DNA of 48,218 nucleotides from a bacterium (GTDB lineage Bacteria; Patescibacteriota; Patescibacteriia; 2-12-FULL-60-25): assembly GCA_024654265.1 (NCBI GenBank), contig JANLIO010000059.1, positions 1-48,218 of the forward strand. The letters are read 5' to 3'. The notes below the pieces were generated by a model. That model had not been told where the DNA came from. It did not search any database and saw nothing but the letters and a program-made list of their open reading frames with translations. Below, piece by piece: positions 34,154-42,648 of this stretch (position 1 is the first letter of the stretch; the number at the start of each line of letters is the position of its first letter). Made by a program: the position numbers and the translations under genes.

Positions 34154-34648
34154 TTACTCTCGATAGATGAAACGGGCGCTTTCCCGTTTTTCGGGGATCT
34201 TCGAAGTCGCTGTCATCGCGTTTGTAAATTCTTCTGCTGGAACACGGACCATGAGTGTTTGTGACCCGATCTCCAGACTGAATTCGATGTATTCACCATC
34301 TACGTTGATTTCGAGTACGCTATCTTTGGCAAGAATATGCTCGATCAACGCGCTTTTGAATCGGTTCATGTTTTCGGCTCGAAAGATCTCGAATACGATA
34401 TGAGTGCTCACATTCCAAATCGGAAGTTCTGTGATGTTGAGGCAGTCGTCGAATTCGTAACGATCTCTTTCATTCCCGTCTCTCTCAAACGAGAGCGCGA
34501 GAGTCGCTGTGTCTCCCGTGACATTGATTCTGATAACAATCAGACAGATCGTAATTCTCTCGGGGAGAACGTCATTGTCATCAATGATGGTGTCGATTGG
34601 TTTTGGATCGTAGGCGTTGAAGCTTCTGTCGATGTCGCGAGGTTCCAT
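34154..34648 (-). CDS. Unknown 164-residue acidic protein
   Basis: No family is recognised. AGGAGG (34657-34662) precedes the ATG by eight bases and confirms the start. The sequence alternates strands and is acidic (LSFERDGNERDRYEFDDCLNITELPIWNVSTHIVFEIFRAENMNRF), with ILAKDSVLEINVDGEYIEFSLEIGSQTLMVRVPAEEF in the second half. This suggests an all-beta or mixed soluble domain. It has a strong promoter at 34731-34759 and its own terminator, so it is a complete one-gene cassette on the strand opposite to its neighbours, like the gene at 3449. Confidence 0.65.
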   Translation of the reverse strand: MEPRDIDRSFNAYDPKPIDTIIDDNDVLPERITICLIVIRINVTGDTATLALSFERDGNERDRYEFDDCLNITELPIWNVSTHIVFEIFRAENMNRFKSALIEHILAKDSVLEINVDGEYIEFSLEIGSQTLMVRVPAEEFTNAMTATSKIPEKRESARFIYRE

Positions 34649-34730
34649 GTTGCATTCCTCCTGCCGGGGTACGGCGTTTTGTTGAAAGGACGATGATCAA
34701 GATGATGATCGTTTCGAGTAGAGCTCATTT

Positions 34731-34759
34731 TGTATATCAGAGAATGAACATCATGTCAA
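34731..34759 (-). promoter_or_regulatory. Strong minus-strand promoter of the 34154 gene
   Basis: Read on the minus strand: TTGACA (34754-34759), 17-base spacer, TATACA (34731-34736). The leader to the ATG is about 75 bases. Confidence 0.75.
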
Positions 34760-34854
34760 TACTATTTGTCCTGTTTTTGCATTGTTATTTCAAGGGATCC
34801 ATGATAGGATTTTATCAGTGAAAAATGATTTTTTAGGTTTGAATTTGAAGAATT

Positions 34855-35607
34855 ATGCAGATTTATTGGCACGGATTTTCATCCATACGAATTGAAGCAA
34901 AGAGTGCGGATACAAACGCAACGTTGGTTACGGATCCATATCAAAATACGTCAGGTCTTCGTTTTCCACGAACCCTTGAGCCAGACGTTGTCGTGATGTC
35001 GCATCCTGATCAGGAGGAGTTTAATTTGGAGTCCTTCGCAAACGCTCCGTATCTCATCTCTGAACCAGGTGAATATGAGAAGGCGGGGATATTTGTTCGT
35101 GGCGTTCCTTCATCCGCGGTTGTGAAGGCTGTAAAAGAGGGCGACGAGGAAGATCCAGAGGCGGATCGTGATGAGGAAGACGCTGAAAAAGAGGTTGAGG
35201 AAGAAAAGGGGGAGGAAAAGGAATCAAAACAAGTTGGAGGTGTTCCGACGATTGTGTACCGCTTTGATGCGGAAGATATCTCACTCGGTTTTCTTGGACA
35301 GATAAATCGACAGCTCACAAGCAGAGAAATTGAAACACTTGGTGAGATTGATATCCTGTTTATTCCGGTCGGCGGTGGAGATGTTCTGGATGCAAAATCG
35401 GCGCATAAAATTATTGATATGATTGAACCGCGTATCGTTATTCCAATGTATTACGATGTGGATGGAGTGAAAGAAAAACTGGATTCAGTGGATTCGTTCT
35501 GTAAGGCGCTCGGATCTTGTGCTCGTGAGAACGTGAATAAGCTAAAGATTACGTCAAAAGATTTACCTCAGGACTCAATGAAGGTTATTGTCATTGAAAG
35601 AGCGTAG
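34855..35607 (+). CDS. Metallo-beta-lactamase-fold protein lacking the usual metal motif
   Basis: A 250-residue protein resembling the UPF0173-type metallo-hydrolases: IYWHGFSSIRIE at the start, LVTDPY, then VVVMSHPDQEEFN where the family has a THxHxDH metal motif, ISEPGEYE, and IPMYYD near the end. The first His-rich motif is reduced to one His, so zinc-dependent hydrolysis is doubtful. A strongly charged insertion of about 40 residues (about 98-125, mostly Glu, Asp and Lys) interrupts the fold. It may be an inactive scaffold or binding protein. The downstream gene starts directly after its stop. Confidence 0.75.
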   Translation: MQIYWHGFSSIRIEAKSADTNATLVTDPYQNTSGLRFPRTLEPDVVVMSHPDQEEFNLESFANAPYLISEPGEYEKAGIFVRGVPSSAVVKAVKEGDEEDPEADRDEEDAEKEVEEEKGEEKESKQVGGVPTIVYRFDAEDISLGFLGQINRQLTSREIETLGEIDILFIPVGGGDVLDAKSAHKIIDMIEPRIVIPMYYDVDGVKEKLDSVDSFCKALGSCARENVNKLKITSKDLPQDSMKVIVIERA

Positions 35608-35634
35608 TTGGTGAAAAGAACATACGTTTATAAT

Positions 35635-36183
35635 ATGCCTCGAATCCGTTCACGAAATCGTAGACAATCTTCTGAAAATGAAGCGCGTCAGGAATCGCAC
35701 TCTGCATCATTGCGAGCGCTTTCGCGTGATGAGAAGCGCGGGCTTATCCTTGCACATGCCGAAGCGCGAAAGCCAATTCATCCTCGTGATCGGATTACGC
35801 TTTGGGGTGGCGTTATCGTGTGTGCGTTATTTATTGCAGGTGCATGGTTTGCGACAGCGCCAAGTGGCATTGGTCGGATATGGGCAAAGTCACCGGAAGT
35901 TGATGTTTCAAAAATAAAGGAAGCGACGGCTGAATTACAAACAACATTGTCTGATACCGCAGAAGACGTGCAGACGGATCTTGAGTCTGCGTTTACCGAA
36001 GCGCAAAATGTGATTGAACTTGAAGTCGCACGGCAGAGCGCATTGGAGGCATTGCAGAAAAAGCTCGGGGATGAAAAAATCACGCCGGACGAATCAACGA
36101 GTACGGGTTCCGAAGTTATGGCAACATCAACTCAAGAAAGTCTGACAACATCAACCGAACGGATTGAAGGGGGGCAGAATTGA
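35635..36183 (+). CDS. Unknown single-helix membrane protein
   Basis: A protein of about 182 residues with a basic N-terminus (PRIRSRNRRQ), one transmembrane helix (about residues 57-77) and an outer region predicted to be a coiled coil (KIKEATAELQTTLSDTAEDVQTDLESAFTEAQNVIELEVARQSALEALQKKL). A Ser/Thr-rich tail follows. The ATG at 35635 is chosen; TTG 35608 and GTG 35611 in the same frame, directly after the previous stop, would allow coupled translation. Its stop overlaps a possible TTG start of gyrA. No family is recognised. Confidence 0.6.
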   Translation: MPRIRSRNRRQSSENEARQESHSASLRALSRDEKRGLILAHAEARKPIHPRDRITLWGGVIVCALFIAGAWFATAPSGIGRIWAKSPEVDVSKIKEATAELQTTLSDTAEDVQTDLESAFTEAQNVIELEVARQSALEALQKKLGDEKITPDESTSTGSEVMATSTQESLTTSTERIEGGQN

Positions 36184-36197
36184 AAAGCAAAGAATGT

Positions 36198-38732
36198 ATG
36201 AGCAAAAAAGAACCACCAGCAAAATTAACGGCAGAGGAAGAGCACAAGCGACTTGAAGGAAAGATCGAAAATCGATCAATCACCGACGAAATGCGTACCG
36301 CGTACTTGGACTACGCGATGTCTGTTATTGTTTCGCGTGCACTTCCTGATGTGCGCGATGGGTTGAAGCCGGTACACCGTCGTATTTTGTATTCTATGTG
36401 GTCGTCCGGTTTACGATCAACGGCAAAGTTTAAAAAGTGTGCCACGGTTGTTGGAGACGTGCTTGGAAAATACCACCCACACGGAGACAGCGCAGTATAT
36501 GATTCACTCGTGCGAATGGCACAGGATTTTTCATTACGATATCCGCTTATTCGAGGACAAGGAAACTTTGGATCACTAGACGGTGACAGCGCTGCGGCAT
36601 ATCGATATACCGAATCAAAACTCGAATCCATTTCCGAGGAGATGTTGCTTGATATTGAAAAAGATACGGTGCGATTTGCGCCAAACTACGATGGGTCACA
36701 TGATGAGCCAACAGTATTGCCGGCGCGACTTCCAAACCTTCTTTTAAACGGAACACTTGGAATCGCGGTTGGAATGGCGACCAATATCCCCCCACATAAC
36801 CTGACTGAAATTTGTGATGGTATCTCTGCACTTATCGAGAATCCTGAGATTTCAATTGAAGAGCTTTGTGGTTATATTACAGGACCAGATTTCCCAACTG
36901 GAGGTATTATTTACAATGTGGCAGACATCCGCACGGCGTATGAAACCGGTCGTGGTGGAATTGTAATGCGCGCAAAGGCGGATATTGAAGAGACGAAGAG
37001 TGGGATGTTCCAGATCATTGTTTCTGAAATTCCATATCAGGTGAATAAAGCCACCATGCTGGGACAGATCGCGACGTTGGTGACGGAAAAGAAGTTGGAT
37101 GGGATCCGTGATTTGCGCGATGAATCAAACAAGGAAGGAATCCGCGTTGTGATCGAATTAAAGAAAGATGCGTTTCCAAAAAAGGTGCTGAATCAATTGT
37201 TTAAAATGACGCAATTGCAAGAGACGTTCCATGTGAACATGCTTGCGATTGTGGATGGCATTCAGCCTCGCGTCATGAACTTGAAGACGATTCTCGAGGA
37301 ATACGTGAAACATCGTCAGGTCATTGTTCGTCGTCGAACGGAATACGATCTCGCAAAGGCAAAAGAACGTGCACATATTTTGGAGGGTTTACGAATTGCG
37401 CTTGCGGATATTGATGAGATCATCAAGACCATTAAAAAGTCGAAAGATAAGGATGAGGCGAAGGTAAATCTTATCAAGAAGTTTAAGCTTTCCGAGCTTC
37501 AGGCGTTCGCGATTCTTGAAATGCGCTTGCAACAACTCGCGAACCTTGAGCGATTGAAGATTGAACAGGAATACAAAGAGAAGATGGATCTGATTAAAGA
37601 ATTGGAATCCATTTTGAAATCCGCAAAGAAAATGTTGGAAATTATCAAGGATGAAGTTCTCGCATTGAAAGAAAAATACGGAGATGATCGACGCACAAAG
37701 GTTGTGAAGACACCGCTTGGTGAGTTTGCGGTTGAGGATTTTATCCCGCAAGAACCAACGATCGTTATGATCACGGAAGATGGGTATGTGAAACGATTGT
37801 CACCGGATACATTCCGCCAGCAAAAGCGTGGTGGGAAAGGTGTGGTCGGATTGGGACGCAAGGAAGAGGACGAGGTGCGCAATCTCTTTTCAACGGATAC
37901 GCACGCGGACCTTCTTTTCTTCACATCACGCGGTCGCGTGTTCCGCCTTAAGGCGTACGAAGTTCCGGAAGCCAGCCGAACTGCAAAAGGCCAAGCCATC
38001 CAAAATTTCTTACAGCTCTCTCCTGGAGAAACGGTTTCATCCGTTCTTCCGTTGCCGAAAATTGCTCGAGGTAAATTGCGTGAAGGTGTTGCAAATCTCG
38101 TCATGACAACTGTGCAAGGAACAATCAAAAAAGTACCGATTGGAGATTTCGACAACATTCGTCGAAGCGGATTGATTGCGATTAAGATCAAGGAAGGTGA
38201 CGAGTTGCGTTGGGTTATCCCATCGTCAGGAAGCGACGAAGTCTCCCTTGTCACTGCAAGTGGACAATCCATTCGTTTTTCAGAAAAGAGTGTTCGCGCC
38301 ATGGGTCGTGTTGCTGCGGGTGTGCGTGGAATCAAGTTTAAGAAAAATGATGCCGTTGTTGGAATGGATGTCATTGATGCCGAAAAAGCAAAAAATGGGG
38401 AACTTGAACTTTTCACCATTGCTGAAAATGGACTTGGAAAGCGAACGAACCTCAAGCAATTTAAGATTCAGGGACGTGGCGGATCCGGTGTTCGCGCGAT
38501 GCATGTATCTGACAAGACAGGTCCTGTCGTTGGCGCATTTATCTCCACAAAAAATGACGATCGCGATTTGATCCTCATCTCGCAAAATGGAATCGTCCTA
38601 CGCGTGCCATTCAAAGGAGTCCCATCTCTTGGCCGAGACACGCAGGGCGTACGAGTCATGCGGTTTAAGCAGGCGGGAGATACAGTTTCATCTGTCGCGT
38701 TTGTGACGACGGAGAGTGAGGATAAGGTTTAA
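36198..38732 (+). CDS. gyrA: DNA gyrase subunit A
   Basis: Breakage-reunion subunit of gyrase, which introduces negative supercoils with GyrB (not in the window). The 844-residue protein has the catalytic Tyr in AAAYRYTE (about 137) and the quinolone region YHPHGDSAVYDSLVRMAQ with Ser98 and Asp102 in the sensitive form. In the C-terminal beta-pinwheel the GyrA box is QKRGGKG at 542-548, which distinguishes GyrA from ParC. The start at ATG 36198 gives the expected N-terminus; TTG 36180 in frame overlaps the previous stop. A terminator follows at 38766. Confidence 0.95.
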   Translation: MSKKEPPAKLTAEEEHKRLEGKIENRSITDEMRTAYLDYAMSVIVSRALPDVRDGLKPVHRRILYSMWSSGLRSTAKFKKCATVVGDVLGKYHPHGDSAVYDSLVRMAQDFSLRYPLIRGQGNFGSLDGDSAAAYRYTESKLESISEEMLLDIEKDTVRFAPNYDGSHDEPTVLPARLPNLLLNGTLGIAVGMATNIPPHNLTEICDGISALIENPEISIEELCGYITGPDFPTGGIIYNVADIRTAYETGRGGIVMRAKADIEETKSGMFQIIVSEIPYQVNKATMLGQIATLVTEKKLDGIRDLRDESNKEGIRVVIELKKDAFPKKVLNQLFKMTQLQETFHVNMLAIVDGIQPRVMNLKTILEEYVKHRQVIVRRRTEYDLAKAKERAHILEGLRIALADIDEIIKTIKKSKDKDEAKVNLIKKFKLSELQAFAILEMRLQQLANLERLKIEQEYKEKMDLIKELESILKSAKKMLEIIKDEVLALKEKYGDDRRTKVVKTPLGEFAVEDFIPQEPTIVMITEDGYVKRLSPDTFRQQKRGGKGVVGLGRKEEDEVRNLFSTDTHADLLFFTSRGRVFRLKAYEVPEASRTAKGQAIQNFLQLSPGETVSSVLPLPKIARGKLREGVANLVMTTVQGTIKKVPIGDFDNIRRSGLIAIKIKEGDELRWVIPSSGSDEVSLVTASGQSIRFSEKSVRAMGRVAAGVRGIKFKKNDAVVGMDVIDAEKAKNGELELFTIAENGLGKRTNLKQFKIQGRGGSGVRAMHVSDKTGPVVGAFISTKNDDRDLILISQNGIVLRVPFKGVPSLGRDTQGVRVMRFKQAGDTVSSVAFVTTESEDKV

Positions 38733-38765
38733 CCATTCATTTTCTCGGAAATTTAGGGAAAAAAT

Positions 38766-38794
38766 TAAAGGAACCTCAAAAGAGGTTCCTTTTC
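38766..38794 (+). terminator. Terminator after gyrA
   Basis: Perfect AAGGAACCTC/GAGGTTCCTT stem with an AAAA loop and trailing T residues. Confidence 0.88.
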
Positions 38795-38824
38795 AAAAAC
38801 TAAAATGAAGAATAGAATCAATCT

Positions 38825-39541
38825 ATGCCTTATCTAAAATATATTTCAGATCAAAAACTTATTGATGCAGTTGGCGTTGTTATAACTAAGCTTAAGGATG
38901 CTGAAGCTGAAGCTGAAATAAAGTTGCATAAGAATATTATTGATCCATTTTCAGCGACCTTTGACGGTGCCTATCATGGCAAGAAATATAAAGAATGGGT
39001 TGAATACGAGAAAATGCGACAAGCACAGAAATCAGTTCAAAATGAAATAGGCAAGTTCCATCAAACTATTTTAGGTTCTGTTGAAGGGTGGGAGGATTTA
39101 AAGACGGGGAATCTTTTGGATATAGTCAATCGAGATAGAAAAATTATTGCAGAAATAAAAAACAAACATAACACGACGAAAGGAAATCATAAAACCGCAG
39201 TTTATGATGATATAAAAGGAATGTTACAAGGCGATGAATATAAGGGTTATAAAGGTTATTACGTTGAAATAATTTCAAAAAGCTCTAAACCTTTTGATAA
39301 ACCTTTTCAACCGTCCGACAATAGGTCTAAAAAGAAAGATAAGAAGCGTCCTCAAAATGAGAACATTAGAATGATTGATGGAAGATCATTTTATAATATG
39401 GTTACGGGTAGATCAGGTGCTTTGCAGGAACTTTTTGAAGTATTACCTGAAATAATAGAAAAAGAATTCGCATATAGATTGCCTAAGGGGGAGTATCCTA
39501 AGTATCATTATTTATTCTTGAGGGCATTTGGGGATAAGTGA
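38825..39541 (+). CDS. Type II restriction endonuclease, Eco47II family
   Basis: A 238-residue protein matching the Eco47II family (GGNCC cutters): YLKYISDQKLIDAV at the start, NIIDPFSATFDGAY, QKSVQNEIGKFHQTILGSVEGW, and the catalytic-looking DIVNRDRKIIAEIKNKHNTTKG, in which the Asp and Glu-x-Lys would bind Mg2+. The cognate methyltransferase follows 44 bases later. TAGAAT at 38813-38818 lies six bases before the ATG, so it also uses the leaderless layout. The gene is visibly more AT-rich than gyrA, which fits horizontal acquisition of the pair. The GGNCC specificity is inferred from the family. Confidence 0.88.
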   Translation: MPYLKYISDQKLIDAVGVVITKLKDAEAEAEIKLHKNIIDPFSATFDGAYHGKKYKEWVEYEKMRQAQKSVQNEIGKFHQTILGSVEGWEDLKTGNLLDIVNRDRKIIAEIKNKHNTTKGNHKTAVYDDIKGMLQGDEYKGYKGYYVEIISKSSKPFDKPFQPSDNRSKKKDKKRPQNENIRMIDGRSFYNMVTGRSGALQELFEVLPEIIEKEFAYRLPKGEYPKYHYLFLRAFGDK

Positions 39542-39585
39542 CCTTCGCATAGGCAGGGGTTACGTATATACTATAGGGACTCTGA

Positions 39586-40791
39586 ATGTTCCATTATTAT
39601 ATGCAAACGAAAACGACATATCTCACAGCCGGAGAAGCTTCTGTTAAATTGGATATTTCCGTTGATACTATTCGAAGGTGGGATAAGAAAGGTTTGGTAA
39701 AATCCTCTCGTGACGAACGAAATTCAAGACTATTTAGTCTTCAGGAGATTGAGAGAATTTTAAAAAAAACGAGTAGTAACTCAGGAGAGGGATTTAAGGT
39801 TTTAGTAAATAAGAAGAAGTCGAAATATACTTCTATTGAATTATTCGCTGGCGCCGGAGGAACGGCTTTGGGTCTTGAGAACGCTGGTATACAGCATGTT
39901 TTATTAAATGAGTACGACAAAAAGGCTTGTGAAACGTTGAGGCGTAATAGACCTGAATGGAATGTTGTTGAGTGTGATGTAAAAGAGCTTTCGTTTAAAG
40001 AAGGACAGGCAGATATGGTTCAGGGGGGTTTCCCATGTCAGGCATTTTCCTACGCGGGGAATAAACGAGGTTTTGAAGATATTCGTGGAACGATGTTTTT
40101 TGAGTTTGCTCGTTGTGTAAAAGAGGTTCAGCCAAAGATAGCTATCGGAGAAAATGTTAAGGGTTTATTGAGACATGATAATGGACGTACATTAAAAACT
40201 TTAATTTCGGTTTTTAAAGAGCTTGGTTATAACGTTGAGTATAGAGTGTTGCGCAGCCAATATCTTGATGTTCCTCAAAAGAGAGAGCGTTTAATTATTA
40301 TTGGAGTTAGAAATGATTTAAATTATCCGATCATCTTCCCAAAGGAAAAAGATTACATCGTTTCACTTAGACAGGCATTGCACGAATGTCCTGTTTCAGC
40401 GGGTCAAGAATACCCAGAAAAAAAGAGAAAAATAATGGAATTAATTCCAGAGGGTTGCTATTGGAGATCTTTGCCAGAGAATTTGCAAAAACAATACATG
40501 GGTGGAAGTTATTATATGGGTGGCGGAAGGACGGGCATGGCACGTAGACTTTCTTGGGATGAACCATCCTTGACCTTGACGTGTAGCCCTGCACAGAAAC
40601 AGACTGAGCGATGTCATCCGTCTGAAACACGTCCCCTAACTGTTCGGGAATATGCGCGACTTCAGACATTCCCGGATGATTGGGAGTTCGCTGGTTCTGT
40701 TGGGCAACAATATAAGCAGATTGGCAACGGTGTGCCCGTTAACTTGGGTTATCATATTGGAGAAGCAGTGATCAAAATTTTGAACAGTTAA
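39586..40791 (+). CDS. DNA cytosine-5 methyltransferase with N-terminal HTH
   Basis: A 401-residue enzyme protecting the host from the adjacent nuclease. An N-terminal MerR/excisionase-type helix-turn-helix (LTAGEASVKLDISVDTIRRWDKKGLV, about residues 13-65) is fused to a complete m5C methylase. The methylase has motif I (ELFAGAGGTALGLENAG), motif IV with the catalytic Cys (GGFPCQAFSYAG), motif VI (GENVKGL), motif VIII (VPQKRERLIIIG), motif IX (RPLTVREYARLQTFPD) and motif X (QIGNGVPVNL). The HTH may let the enzyme control its own or the nuclease's expression. ATG 39601 is an alternative start. TATACT at 39567-39572 is the likely -10. AT-rich like the nuclease gene. Confidence 0.92.
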   Translation: MFHYYMQTKTTYLTAGEASVKLDISVDTIRRWDKKGLVKSSRDERNSRLFSLQEIERILKKTSSNSGEGFKVLVNKKKSKYTSIELFAGAGGTALGLENAGIQHVLLNEYDKKACETLRRNRPEWNVVECDVKELSFKEGQADMVQGGFPCQAFSYAGNKRGFEDIRGTMFFEFARCVKEVQPKIAIGENVKGLLRHDNGRTLKTLISVFKELGYNVEYRVLRSQYLDVPQKRERLIIIGVRNDLNYPIIFPKEKDYIVSLRQALHECPVSAGQEYPEKKRKIMELIPEGCYWRSLPENLQKQYMGGSYYMGGGRTGMARRLSWDEPSLTLTCSPAQKQTERCHPSETRPLTVREYARLQTFPDDWEFAGSVGQQYKQIGNGVPVNLGYHIGEAVIKILNS

Positions 40792-40825
40792 AAAATGATC
40801 TGTTCTTTCGTAGTATTTTATTAAA

Positions 40826-40853
40826 CAAAAAACCCGCATAAAGCGGATTTTTT
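40826..40853. terminator. Bidirectional terminator between methylase and clpP
   Basis: CCGC/GCGG stem with ATAAA loop flanked by A6 and T6 tracts; it serves the convergent methylase and clpP genes. Confidence 0.8.
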
Positions 40854-40857
40854 ATGG

Positions 40858-41511
40858 TTACGAGTTTGTGATCACCGTATCAATCAACCCGTATGTTTTT
40901 GCCTGTTTCGCTGTCATGAAATTGTCGCGGTCTGTGTCATTTTCAATTTTCTTTAAATCCTGTCCCGTGTGCTTTGCGAGGATTTTATTCAATTGCTCTC
41001 GCATCAGGAGAATTCGTTCTGCGTGGATCTTGATGTCCGTTGCTTGGCCTTCCATCCCACCGAGTGGTTGGTGGATCATGATCTCGGAGTTCGGAAGAGA
41101 GAAACGTTTTCCGTTTGCACCTCCGGCAAGAATGATCGCTCCCATGGATGCGGCAAGCCCCATGCAGATCGTGGAAACGTCGCAACTCACGTGTTGCATG
41201 GTGTCGTAGATTGCGAGCCCAGCAGTGACGGATCCGCCTGGGGAGTTTACGTAGAGTTTAATGTCCTTTGTTTTATCCTGACTTTCTAAAAAAAGCATTT
41301 GTGCCACAACCGTATTCGCAACTTCATCGTTAATCTGCGTACCAAGGATAATAATGCGATCCTTAAGAAGGCGAGAGTAGATGTCGTATGCTCGCTCTCC
41401 GTAATTTGTCTTTTCAATGACGGTAGGAACAAGCCAGCTATTTGTTACTTTTGAGTTTACTTCGTAGGGATTTTGCATATTTGGATTACTCGGATGGTAT
41501 CGCATGTCCAT
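40858..41511 (-). CDS. clpP: ATP-dependent Clp protease proteolytic subunit
   Basis: ClpP forms the 14-subunit chamber that degrades proteins fed by ClpX, ClpA or ClpC. The 217-residue protein has the full triad: Ser122 in GLAASMGA, His147 in IMIHQPLGG and Asp196 in DRDNFM. The oligomer motifs YVNSPGGSVTAG and MIHQPLGGMEGQATDI are present. The N-terminal extension of about 25 residues before WLVPTVIE is probably a removed propeptide. No chaperone partner lies next to it. Confidence 0.95.
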   Translation of the reverse strand: MDMRYHPSNPNMQNPYEVNSKVTNSWLVPTVIEKTNYGERAYDIYSRLLKDRIIILGTQINDEVANTVVAQMLFLESQDKTKDIKLYVNSPGGSVTAGLAIYDTMQHVSCDVSTICMGLAASMGAIILAGGANGKRFSLPNSEIMIHQPLGGMEGQATDIKIHAERILLMREQLNKILAKHTGQDLKKIENDTDRDNFMTAKQAKTYGLIDTVITNS

Positions 41512-41538
41512 TTGGCAGTCAAATGTGGAGAGTGCTAG

Positions 41539-42537
41539 TTAGGAGAGAAGGTCGTTGAGTTGTTTTGCATCTACGCCAACGATTCTTGGGCCAGAAGGTG
41601 TTTCTTCGATTTTTCCGTTGATTGTGAAGCCTGCGGCATTTGCATGACCTCCACCGCCCAGATTCTGCGCTAATTTTGCGATATTTCGATGGACAGAGCG
41701 GATGGATCCTTTTACGGTTCCATTGGATTGCTCGTTCAAAAAAAGGATTGTTTCGTGTTTGCCGAGGTATGTATTCAAGAAATTGGAAATACCGGATTCG
41801 GCATTTTCAGGCATTCCTTCCAAATCTTTTGTTAAGACATAGGTGATTGCAATATCATGTTTGGTGTTGACGCGAAGTCGATCAAGAATGCGCCCCCAAA
41901 GCTGAAGCGACTGAACCGTGTGAACATGGTTAATGTTGCGTTGAATGTCATGAATGCGCGCGCCGTATGACAGCATGTGACTTGCATACTCAAGCGCGTG
42001 TGCGTTTGTCGCGCCATTGGAAAAGTTTCCCGTGTCTGTCATGAGACCGGTGAGAACCGAGGTCGCCATTTTGTCGTCAACGTGGATGGAGTTTGCATCG
42101 TAGAATCGTGCGACGACTTCGGCTGTGGAGCTGGCTGATGTCATGACAATATTTAAATCGCCAAAGAGTTCGTTTGTCGCGTGATGATCAATGTTTGCGA
42201 TCGTCGGTTTTGTTTTCATGTGGTCGATGTACTCATCAATTCCACAATAGGGAAGACTTCCGGAATCAAGAACAATAATGAGATCAAATTCGCGTGTAAA
42301 AAGAGCTGGATCATTGGAGATAAGATGTGAGCGATCCAAGTATTGAAACATGAGTGGCACAGGGCTTTTGCAAAAAACGACGGCATCCTTTTGCTCTCGA
42401 ATCAGCCAATTGAGAAGAGAAGAACTTGAACCTAATGTATCGCCGTCCGGTTTTTGATGCGCGCAAATCAAAATATGTTCTGCCTTTTGAATGAGGAGAT
42501 AGAGCTTTTTAAACGCATTTTGATAGGGATCGTGCAT
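41539..42537 (-). CDS. DHH family phosphoesterase, NrnA-like
   Basis: A 332-residue enzyme of the DHH-DHHA1 type, which degrades short oligoribonucleotides or cyclic-dinucleotide products (NrnA) using Mn2+. Motifs are HQKPDGDTLGSS (about 27-38), LDSGS, the DHH signature in NIDHHATNE, TDTGNFSN and the C-terminal GGGGHANAAGF substrate-binding motif. The ATG at 42537 is preferred over an in-frame TTG four codons upstream. It lies 27 bases upstream of clpP on the same strand and may share its transcript. Confidence 0.88.
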   Translation of the reverse strand: MHDPYQNAFKKLYLLIQKAEHILICAHQKPDGDTLGSSSSLLNWLIREQKDAVVFCKSPVPLMFQYLDRSHLISNDPALFTREFDLIIVLDSGSLPYCGIDEYIDHMKTKPTIANIDHHATNELFGDLNIVMTSASSTAEVVARFYDANSIHVDDKMATSVLTGLMTDTGNFSNGATNAHALEYASHMLSYGARIHDIQRNINHVHTVQSLQLWGRILDRLRVNTKHDIAITYVLTKDLEGMPENAESGISNFLNTYLGKHETILFLNEQSNGTVKGSIRSVHRNIAKLAQNLGGGGHANAAGFTINGKIEETPSGPRIVGVDAKQLNDLLS

Positions 42538-42648
42538 ACGCAGGATCAAGGACTCTACGCGAAAAAAAGCATTGCGTCAACTGTATTGTGTCGGGAGGGT
42601 TTTTAGATCCACCTGTTCAGAATGCGAGGAATTGGCTACCCTATCCAG

